In this document: positions 1 to 5,260 of the stretch, piece by piece
How positions within the stretch are numbered: the stretch's first letter is position 1
Layout of the letters: each line of letters opens with the position of its first letter
From: Nitrospirota bacterium
GTDB lineage: Bacteria > Nitrospirota > Thermodesulfovibrionia > UBA6902
Length of the DNA: 10,800 nucleotides
NCBI GenBank assembly: GCA_015491705.1
Contig: WFVK01000099.1
Location: forward strand, 1 to 10,800
Reading direction: 5' to 3'
The notes under the pieces: generated by a model
Told to the model about the DNA's origin: nothing
Seen by the model: the letters and a program-made list of their open reading frames with translations, nothing else
The model's database searches: none
Program-made: the position numbers and the translations under genes

Positions 1-11
1 ATAAAATCATA

Positions 12-69
12 GCCGGCAGGCGGGAGAACCAGCCGGAAAACTCTACCTTAACCGTTTAACCCTGAACCC
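12..69. repeat. Direct repeat copy 1 with REP-like hairpin
   Basis: A hairpin core (19-24 GGCGGG, loop AGAA, 29-34 CCAGCC, one mismatch) sits inside a wider CCGGC/GCCGG pair (13-17 and 32-36). It is followed by a segment containing ACCTTAACCGTTTAACCC. The segment 38-68 recurs exactly at 339-369 (31 bp), and the hairpin part is similar with a 3-bp gap. The tail ends in a short tandem CCTGAAC at 61-74. The core belongs to the same hairpin family as the copies near 85, 320, 5172, 5201 and 10302. Confidence 0.8.
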
Positions 70-84
70 TGAACAGGCTCTTAC

Positions 85-120
85 GGCGGGCTTTTCTGCC
101 GGTTTATGCAACGTTAAGGT
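85..120 (+). repeat. REP-like repeat with ATGCAACG tail
   Basis: The hairpin GGCGGG (85-90), loop CTTT, TCTGCC (95-100) pairs fully in plus-strand RNA if G-U pairs are allowed. It is followed by the tail ATGCAACGTTAAGGT at 106-120. Near-identical tails occur at 5232-5246 and 10334-10348, and in inverse orientation at 5153-5166 and 10786-10800. The copy is intergenic, 32 bp after the previous hairpin unit. No transposase is linked to it. Confidence 0.75.
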
Positions 121-155
121 TATTTTAATACATAAATACATATTAACATTCTGCT

Positions 156-297
156 TTAATTTTTTGAGATTCGTATGTCAGGTTGAATAAAGTCTTCATC
201 AACCGTCCGGCCGACAATTTGGTGTGCAAGCCATGCGATGGAGTTGCCCTTTCAGCTTGCGGTATCCGCCCTGTTCTGGAATTATGCTGTCGCTCAT
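156..297 (-). pseudogene. Possible decayed small gene (four-helix-bundle-like start)
   Basis: The stretch between the two direct repeats has no convincing intact gene. On the minus strand an ATG at 297 opens a 32-codon frame (stop 199-201) starting MSDSIIPEQGGYRKLK. From memory this resembles the N-terminus of four-helix-bundle suffix proteins related to the 23S rRNA intervening-sequence family, which are normally near 200 residues. A one-base shift continues another frame (GNSIAWLAHQIVGRTV...) to a stop at 156-158, with hydrophobic spacing that could match the expected first helix. This suggests a frameshifted, truncated remnant. No good Shine-Dalgarno precedes 297. The rest of 1-369 is repeats plus an AT-rich stretch at about 117-170. 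The assignment is weak, and chance similarity over 16 residues is possible. Confidence 0.3.
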
Positions 298-316
298 GTT
301 GCGGAAAGAGCCGAAT

Positions 317-369
317 CCCGGCAGGAGAACCCGCCGGGAAACTCTACCTTAACCGTTTAACCCTGAACC
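317..369. repeat. Direct repeat copy 2, hairpin next to branching-enzyme stop
   Basis: This is the second copy of the 12-69 repeat. It ends one base before the stop codon (370-372) of the minus-strand branching-enzyme gene. Read as minus-strand RNA, 338-330 and 325-317 form a 9-bp stem (CCCGGCGGG with CCTGCCGGG, one G-U pair) around a UUCU loop. The hairpin lies about 30 nt past the stop codon and has no following U-run, so it is not a classical intrinsic terminator. It could still slow 3' exonucleases or assist termination. Confidence 0.75.
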
Positions 370-1965
370 TCAAACAATGTTCAAGGTAAACACCCTGTAG
401 TCGGCGTCAGGGAAAATGTTGTCCATGTGCTCTATTGCCGAGAGGCGCTCCTCATTAACCGAGTTCCGCTCTACTGCATCGGCGAGGTAGCGGAATCTGG
501 CGGTGTGATCCCTCACACGGCGCTCTGCATATTCCGAGGCGGTCCCGCTGTTGATGATAAACGGCCAGTCCGAACTCTGCGCAAGGAACAGTTCGCGCAT
601 GCACTGATTCAGCGCCCTCCGTATGAGCGCGGGCACCCTGCCCCTGGCGTATTTCAGGGCGAGGGCCTTCATCCTGTGGCCGCATTCATAAAGCAGCGGG
701 TATATCCAGTCGGTCTTTCCATTGAGCCATGTCTCAAAATACCCCTTATCCCCCCATGTGGACGGGCACGGCATCCCTGTCTGGTGAACGGGATGCCTCT
801 CCAGGTACCCCGAGAGCGTGGTCAGCTCCAGGGTATCCTGGTCAAACGCGGCCTTGCGTATGACAAAATCAAGCCAGCGCGGCCCCTCGAACCACCAGTG
901 CCCGAACAGTTCCGCATCAAACGGCGCCACAATCAGGGGCGCCGTCTCCATGGCGGCTTCAAGGTATTCAATGTGGGCGATCCTCTTGTGCAGGAAGTCT
1001 CCTGCGTGCTGTGCGGCCCGCTCTGTCGCGGTACCGGGATGGTACGGCTCTTTCCATGCGGTGGGGCCGGTTATCCGGAAATACTTGATCCCCGTATCCA
1101 CGCGGATGTCCCCTGCAATGTAGGGATGTATGTATTCATAGTCAAGGTCATAGCCTATATCGCGGTAGAACTCCCGGTAGTCGGGGTCACCCGGATAACC
1201 CTCACGGGCTGACCAGACCTGCTTTGTGCTGTCGCGGTCGCGCCCGAATGCGGCTATGCCGGAGGGGGTGTAGACAGGGGCGTGAACGCTGTAAAAAGGG
1301 GTGGTGTCCGCATACTCGATACCGTGGGATTCCGTGATGAAAAACCGTATGCCTTCCCTGGCGAGGATCCCGTCAAGAAACGGTGAAAAGGCGCATTCCG
1401 GAAGCCACATGCCGCGGGGACGGAATCCGAAGACGCTCTCAAAATAGTCCAGGCCGTTGATAATCTGGGCTGACACTGCCTCAGGCTGTGAGGCGAGCAG
1501 GGGGAGTATGGCATGTGTTGAAGATGTGGTGATCAGCTCGACAGCGCCGCATTCGCTGTACTGCCTGAACGCAGCGGCAAGCCTTCCCTTATAGCGGACT
1601 GCAAAGATATCCCTTGCCTCGCGGAAAAGCCCGTGATACATCTTTGCAAGACCGTGGAAGTGAGGTTCATGGCTTGTGCGCTCCATCTCCTTTTCGCTGA
1701 GCTCGATCAGCCCCGAGAGATGTCTTTCATACCGCTGCCGGAGCAGGGGGTCTTCCATCATGGCGACAAGGCTCGGCGACAGGGAAATGACGAGCCTGAA
1801 GCGGACGTTTTCGCTGACAAGCCTTTCGAGGACCTTGACCAGCGGGATATAAGTCTCTGTCATGGCTTCAAAAAACCAGCGCTCCTCAAGAAATGAGTCG
1901 TATTCAGGATGGCGCACATAAGGCAGGTGGGCATGCAGGACAAATGCAAGATACCCCTTAGGCAT
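370..1965 (-). CDS. GH57 1,4-alpha-glucan branching enzyme (DUF1957 type)
   Basis: This 531-aa cytoplasmic enzyme is expected to cut alpha-1,4-glucan and re-attach the piece as an alpha-1,6 branch (EC 2.4.1.18). The GH57 landmarks are in order: HAHLPYVRHPE near the N-terminus (11-21), GMWLPECAF with the expected nucleophile Glu190, VWSAREGYPGD and YREFYRDIGYD (about 250-274), APFDAELFGHWWFEGP with the expected acid/base Asp350, and the DUF1957 C-terminal motif ELFLAQSSDWPFI (458-470). The length matches characterised GH57 branching enzymes (about 520-570 aa). The ATG at 1965 is chosen because the family starts at this HLP block and GGGGGAGG lies 7 nt upstream. A frame to 2022 exists but only overlaps the upstream gene. 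The start lies inside the 3' end of the glycosyltransferase gene (8-bp overlap), indicating translational coupling. There is no signal peptide. Branching is the family's best-supported activity, but hydrolysis cannot be excluded from sequence. Confidence 0.93.
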   Translation of the reverse strand: MPKGYLAFVLHAHLPYVRHPEYDSFLEERWFFEAMTETYIPLVKVLERLVSENVRFRLVISLSPSLVAMMEDPLLRQRYERHLSGLIELSEKEMERTSHEPHFHGLAKMYHGLFREARDIFAVRYKGRLAAAFRQYSECGAVELITTSSTHAILPLLASQPEAVSAQIINGLDYFESVFGFRPRGMWLPECAFSPFLDGILAREGIRFFITESHGIEYADTTPFYSVHAPVYTPSGIAAFGRDRDSTKQVWSAREGYPGDPDYREFYRDIGYDLDYEYIHPYIAGDIRVDTGIKYFRITGPTAWKEPYHPGTATERAAQHAGDFLHKRIAHIEYLEAAMETAPLIVAPFDAELFGHWWFEGPRWLDFVIRKAAFDQDTLELTTLSGYLERHPVHQTGMPCPSTWGDKGYFETWLNGKTDWIYPLLYECGHRMKALALKYARGRVPALIRRALNQCMRELFLAQSSDWPFIINSGTASEYAERRVRDHTARFRYLADAVERNSVNEERLSAIEHMDNIFPDADYRVFTLNIV

Positions 1966-3670
1966 GTTCGCGCCTCCCCCGCAGGACAATCTCGTAATAC
2001 ATGTAATGCTGGACAGCGGCATTCTCCAGCGAAGGGCCGCGGCCTGCGCTCTTCCGGGCCGCGGCCTGCAGCATGCTGTCCCTCAGCGGATTAAACAGCA
2101 TCTCCTGTATCCCCCACACTATTGAACCCGGGTTATCAAAGGTTACAAGGCCGGTCCCGCCGTGAACCACGCAGTTGATGCCTGCCTGGCGGGTGGTGAG
2201 CACAGGCCTTCCGTGCTCGATCGCCATGCGGGCCAGTGCTTCATCCTGCCATGTGCGAGCCGGGATAACCACAAAATCCGATGACAGGAGTACATGCCTG
2301 AAGTCCCTGTGGGAGACATGACCGATAAACCGGCATCTGCCGCTGATCCCGGCGCGCCGCGCCCGCTCCTCGAGTTCGTCCTTCAGGGGTCCGTCTCCGG
2401 CAAAAACAAAATGCACGGTTCCGTGATTCCGGCACACAGTGGGCAGGGCATCCATCAGCAGGTCGGCCCCGGCGGCATGGGACATCTCGCCTGCAAAGAG
2501 CACGACAGGGACGTCCCGGGGCAGATTAAGGCGGTACCCGATTGCGGACGGCTCCCCTGAATCATCAGGGGGCCCTTCATGCAGGGCATCCGGAATTACG
2601 ACCACTTTTTCCGGAGAAGCGCCGTACACATCGGTCACATGTACGCGTGCGGATTCATCAGGAACTATGACGAGGGCCGCGCCGCGTACCGCCTTTCCCT
2701 CCCACGAGCATATGAGGGCTGAGATGTCATCCATGTCACCATGTCCTGCCCTTTCGTATGCAGTGGAGTGCACGGATAAGACAAGGGGTATCTTCAACCG
2801 CCCTGATGCGGCAAGGGCCGCGTGCGAGGAACACCGGTCATGGCAGTGTATCAGGTCAAAGGGGGCCTGCCGGTGAGCCCCTGTCAATTCATCGCGCAGC
2901 CTCCCTGAAACACGCCGCATCCTGTCTGCCCCTGCCTTCCCGCCCCTGCCTTTAACCGCCACCGTACGCGGTGAAAACATAGACGCATTCACCCCGAACT
3001 TTCCGAGGGCCGCGGAAAGATTCCTGAGAAAAGAATCAAGCCCCCCGGCTTCCCCTTCCCGGCCGGAACCGGGGAGCAGCACCGCTATGCAAAGCGGATC
3101 CTTCCTTTCGATCCCGGCCAGTTCCCGGTTCATCCTCTCGTACACAGGCGCATCGAAAATGTTTTCAACCGGAAATGTCATGTCTATCATGCCCCTGACG
3201 AAGAGCCCTTTTGTGCTGTACGTGCCGGCGCGGCGGTTGCGGCCGAAGTATGCAGTATTGGAGGTGAGCAGGGCATAGAAAGAACCGTCCGGGTTGCGGA
3301 GTCCCATCTCCGCAATGTAATTTCTTGCGGGCCTCGTGTTTCCAAAATAGTAATTACCCTCGCGCCCGCCGGCCTCTATGTCAAACCACGTGTGTGAGTT
3401 GCTCCCGTCAAAGATTATATCCGTCACGTCATGGATACGCACCACGAGGCGCGCGCCTGCGGAGACGGCCTCCTTTTTCATGCGCGCCCCGGCGAGGGTC
3501 CTGTCGCCTATATGCCAGTGGACATGGCCGAGACCGGGATGCACCATGGACAGGGCTATATAATCCGCGGTAAGGGGGGGCGGGAACTTCTGACCGGCCT
3601 CCCAGGCAATCTCCCGCATCCTTTCGCGTGAAGGCGCCTTAATCTTTCTTTTTCCTTTTTTCAATGCCAC
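1958..3670 (-). CDS. DUF4912 domain fused to GT4-like glycosyltransferase
   Basis: The 570-aa protein has a DUF4912-like N-terminus at about 35-145 (HVHWHIGD, LVVRIHDVTDIIFDG, NYYFGNTRPARNYIAEMG, LLTSN), a linker with GLFVRGM, and a GT-B fold of GT4 type. The acceptor half runs about 192-365 (FDLIHCHD, VLSVHSTAYE, VVVIPDAL). The donor half runs about 387-560 (FVFAGDGPLKDELEERARRAGI, HGRPVLTT, GTGLVTFDNPGSIVWGI). Such proteins next to GH57 branching enzymes are usually assigned to alpha-glucan synthesis, but the donor sugar is unknown. The usual GT4 donor residues are altered: Arg and Lys of GR(L/M)xxxKG are Glu395 and Ala400, and by ungapped alignment both Glu of EX7E are Trp474 and Met482. 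It may therefore be inactive or use an atypical donor. The start is GTG with AAGGGG 5 nt upstream, the SD being partly inside a 16-bp inverted repeat. It is first of a two-gene operon, and its stop overlaps the branching-enzyme start. Confidence 0.85.
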   Translation of the reverse strand: MALKKGKRKIKAPSRERMREIAWEAGQKFPPPLTADYIALSMVHPGLGHVHWHIGDRTLAGARMKKEAVSAGARLVVRIHDVTDIIFDGSNSHTWFDIEAGGREGNYYFGNTRPARNYIAEMGLRNPDGSFYALLTSNTAYFGRNRRAGTYSTKGLFVRGMIDMTFPVENIFDAPVYERMNRELAGIERKDPLCIAVLLPGSGREGEAGGLDSFLRNLSAALGKFGVNASMFSPRTVAVKGRGGKAGADRMRRVSGRLRDELTGAHRQAPFDLIHCHDRCSSHAALAASGRLKIPLVLSVHSTAYERAGHGDMDDISALICSWEGKAVRGAALVIVPDESARVHVTDVYGASPEKVVVIPDALHEGPPDDSGEPSAIGYRLNLPRDVPVVLFAGEMSHAAGADLLMDALPTVCRNHGTVHFVFAGDGPLKDELEERARRAGISGRCRFIGHVSHRDFRHVLLSSDFVVIPARTWQDEALARMAIEHGRPVLTTRQAGINCVVHGGTGLVTFDNPGSIVWGIQEMLFNPLRDSMLQAAARKSAGRGPSLENAAVQHYMYYEIVLRGRREHA

Positions 3671-3677
3671 AGGTTCC

Positions 3678-3722
3678 CCTTAATGCGGCATAAAGCCATC
3701 GCCGCCTTATGCCGCATTAAGG
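3678..3722. promoter_or_regulatory. Perfect 16-bp inverted repeat over a Shine-Dalgarno
   Basis: CCTTAATGCGGCATAA (3678-3693) and its exact reverse complement (3707-3722) flank a 13-nt loop. In the minus-strand mRNA the downstream arm ends in AAGG, the first part of the AAGGGG Shine-Dalgarno (3681-3676) of the gene starting at 3670. A formed hairpin would hide that site. It has no U-run, so it is not a typical terminator. The arm matches 13 of 16 bases of the tail TTATGCAACGTTAAGG of the local repeat family, so it may be a derived repeat pair. Confidence 0.75.
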
Positions 3723-3762
3723 ATGATTTTAACATAATATCCCGAACGGATATATATGCATG

Positions 3763-3791
3763 TTGTAACTAATCGGATTCTTTGCTATATT
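3763..3791 (+). promoter_or_regulatory. Putative sigma-70 promoter for the rightward GH57 gene
   Basis: TTGTAA (3763-3768) and TATATT (3786-3791) are separated by 17 bp, a good sigma-70 arrangement about 70 bp before the ATG at 3861. The surrounding DNA is AT-rich. No comparably good promoter was found for the divergent minus-strand gene, although TATTAT and TTAAAAT boxes occur there. Confidence 0.4.
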
Positions 3792-3807
3792 TCTATATAA
3801 CAAAGAA
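3778..3807. promoter_or_regulatory. Operator-like imperfect palindrome over the -10 box
   Basis: TTCTTTGCTATAT (3778-3790) and ATATAACAAAGAA (3795-3807) are inverted with one mismatch in 13 around a 4-nt centre. The left arm covers the putative -10 box. A second short palindrome, CGGATTCAATCCG, lies at 3818-3830, and its half CGGATTC also occurs at 3774-3780. The arrangement suits a repressor site, but no regulator gene is present and AT-rich palindromes can arise by chance. Confidence 0.35.
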
Positions 3808-3860
3808 CACAGCACACCGGATTCAATCCGTATGACTTTAACGGAGGCAGAGCAGCCACA

Positions 3861-5087
3861 ATGACGGAAGTTTATCATGCACTGGGACTCAATATGCATC
3901 AGCCGCCGGGGAATCTCCTGTCCCTCCACAACTCCAGTGAACGCTGGGAGGTGCGGCAGATTCTGTGGTGTTATGACAGGCCCACGCGCATGCTGGAGGG
4001 TTATGAGGATGTGGCAAGGCTTCACATGAGTTTTTCCGGAACGCTCCTGAAACAGTTTGAGGACCCGGCGGTGCGCGAGACAATGCATGATGTGGTTGAT
4101 ATTGAAGACTTTCTGAACCGGTACAGACTTTCCAATATAGAATTCGTGGGAACCGGCCTGTACCATCCCGTCTATCCCCTGATCCCCGCTGCTGACTGGG
4201 ATGCACACACGGAGTGGTGGATCGGCCTGGGCCGTCACCTTCTCGGGCGGGAGAGTTTTCAGGGGTTCTGGCCTCCCGAGATGGGCTTCTGCATGGAGAT
4301 GATCCCCATGCTGAGACGGCACGGATACAGGTATGTTCTCGTTGATTCGTGGTATATCAAGCCGCTGCGCGAGATGCGGTGGGAAGAGTTGCGCTACAGG
4401 CCGTATATTGCACGTTATGACGGCAAGGAGATTATAGTCGTGCCGCGCGACAGGGAGCTGTCGGACGCCCAGGAATCCGGGCTCGACCCGGGGTGGTTTC
4501 AGCATGAAATATATGAAAGGACAAAGTGGTGCGACTTCCCCGCTCTTGTAACCACCTGGACGGACGGCGAAAACGGCGGCTGGTTCCGCACAACGGATAC
4601 GGACGCCGGTTTCTGGGGTTATTTTTACCGCCCGATTCTCGACAGGCGCCGCGAGGGCACGCTCGGCTTCACACCGGTTCACATATCCGAGTTCATAGAT
4701 ATGTATCCGCCCTCCGAAGAGGTGGAAGTCCACAGGGGGGCATGGAACACCGGCCATCACTGGGGAGGTGACTTCATGCAGTGGACAGGGTCGCTTCTCC
4801 AGAAGAAGGGATGGGACGAGGTGCGGAATGCCAGCAATTATTACCGGCAGGTCAAGAAAATCTTTGACCGCAGGCACGTGGAAACAGACCGCAGCGAGGA
4901 AATACGGCAGCTCATTATGAAGGCATACGATCACATCCTGGCCGCGGAGACGAGCTGCAATTTTTACTGGGGAAGCAGGTGGGTGCACCGCTCCTTTGAC
5001 GCACTTGAACAGGCATACCATCTTCTCGATACAGCAGTGGACCTGCTTTCCGGCAAAAATAAGACCGCGGCCCGGAAGGAATTCTGA
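3861..5087 (+). CDS. GH57 alpha-glucan-active enzyme (COG1449-like), 408 aa
   Basis: This is a GH57 catalytic-domain protein without extra modules, predicted cytoplasmic (no signal peptide). Conserved regions appear in order: LGLNMHQPPGNL (8-19, the HQP motif), FVGTGLYHPVYPLIP (95-109), FWPPEMGF with the expected nucleophile Glu140, TTWTDGENGGWF with the expected acid/base Asp235, and an AETSCNFYWGSRWVH block at 362-376. At 408 aa it is much shorter than GH57 4-alpha-glucanotransferases (about 650 aa) and resembles the minimal alpha-amylase-like group, so hydrolysis or transfer on maltodextrin or glycogen is likely but the exact reaction is unknown. The ATG at 3861 is chosen because the motif block begins eight residues later. 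GGAGG at 3843-3847 lies 13 nt upstream, rather far. It is the first rightward gene, divergent from the GT4/branching-enzyme operon, and probably cotranscribed with the GH57-DUF3536 gene and malQ. Confidence 0.88.
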   Translation: MTEVYHALGLNMHQPPGNLLSLHNSSERWEVRQILWCYDRPTRMLEGYEDVARLHMSFSGTLLKQFEDPAVRETMHDVVDIEDFLNRYRLSNIEFVGTGLYHPVYPLIPAADWDAHTEWWIGLGRHLLGRESFQGFWPPEMGFCMEMIPMLRRHGYRYVLVDSWYIKPLREMRWEELRYRPYIARYDGKEIIVVPRDRELSDAQESGLDPGWFQHEIYERTKWCDFPALVTTWTDGENGGWFRTTDTDAGFWGYFYRPILDRRREGTLGFTPVHISEFIDMYPPSEEVEVHRGAWNTGHHWGGDFMQWTGSLLQKKGWDEVRNASNYYRQVKKIFDRRHVETDRSEEIRQLIMKAYDHILAAETSCNFYWGSRWVHRSFDALEQAYHLLDTAVDLLSGKNKTAARKEF

Positions 5088-5152
5088 ATTATACTTGATA
5101 ACTCTTTTGTTGTTCTGAATTTATTTCAGGCTATCTTATTGCAAACAGTAAA

Positions 5153-5246
5153 CATTAACGTTGCATAAACGGGCGGGAGACACTGCCGGTACATTTTTCA
5201 GGCGGGCTCCCCTGCCGCAAGCGGTGTTTTTATGCAACGGCAAGGT
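5153..5246. repeat. Back-to-back pair of REP-like repeats (BIME-like)
   Basis: Two units in inverse orientation fill most of the gap between the GH57 genes. The outer ends form a perfect 11-bp inverted repeat, CGTTGCATAAA (5159-5169) and TTTATGCAACG (5229-5239). Inside are hairpins at 5172-5187 (GGCGGG, AGAC, ACTGCC) and 5201-5216 (GGCGGG, CTCC, CCTGCC, fully paired with one G-U). The right tail ATGCAACGGCAAGGT (5232-5246) is identical to 10334-10348. A transcript crossing to the next gene would carry this structure, which ends 14 bp before its ATG. The rest of 5088-5260 shows only TTCTGAATT twice (5083 and about 5113) and no clear terminator. Confidence 0.8.
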
Positions 5247-5260
5247 AAAGAGAGACTGCA

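Noticed and set aside
1..369. CRISPR array or attachment site suggested by the repeated units
   Set aside because: There are only two direct copies about 300 bp apart with no regular spacers, and no cas, integrase or tRNA gene is near.
183..389. 68-codon plus-strand frame starting TTG
   Set aside because: Its second half is the repeat copy at 317-369, its end runs into the branching-enzyme 3' end, and it has no Shine-Dalgarno or family match.
427..1212. 261-codon plus-strand frame opposite the branching enzyme
   Set aside because: It is opposite a gene with clear catalytic motifs and has a proline/arginine-rich shadow composition.
1966..2022. Longer start for the branching enzyme at 2022
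   Set aside because: The added 19 residues do not belong to the family N-terminus, while a strong GGGGGAGG site serves 1965.
3832..3864. 10-codon upstream frame whose TGA overlaps the ATG at 3861 (ATGA)
   Set aside because: It could be a coupled leader peptide, but no ribosome-binding site precedes it and its length makes chance likely.
3729..5021. 430-codon open frame on the minus strand opposite the 408-aa GH57 gene
   Set aside because: The plus-strand frame has complete GH57 motifs, and the minus-strand frame shows no recognisable family; it is a codon-bias shadow.
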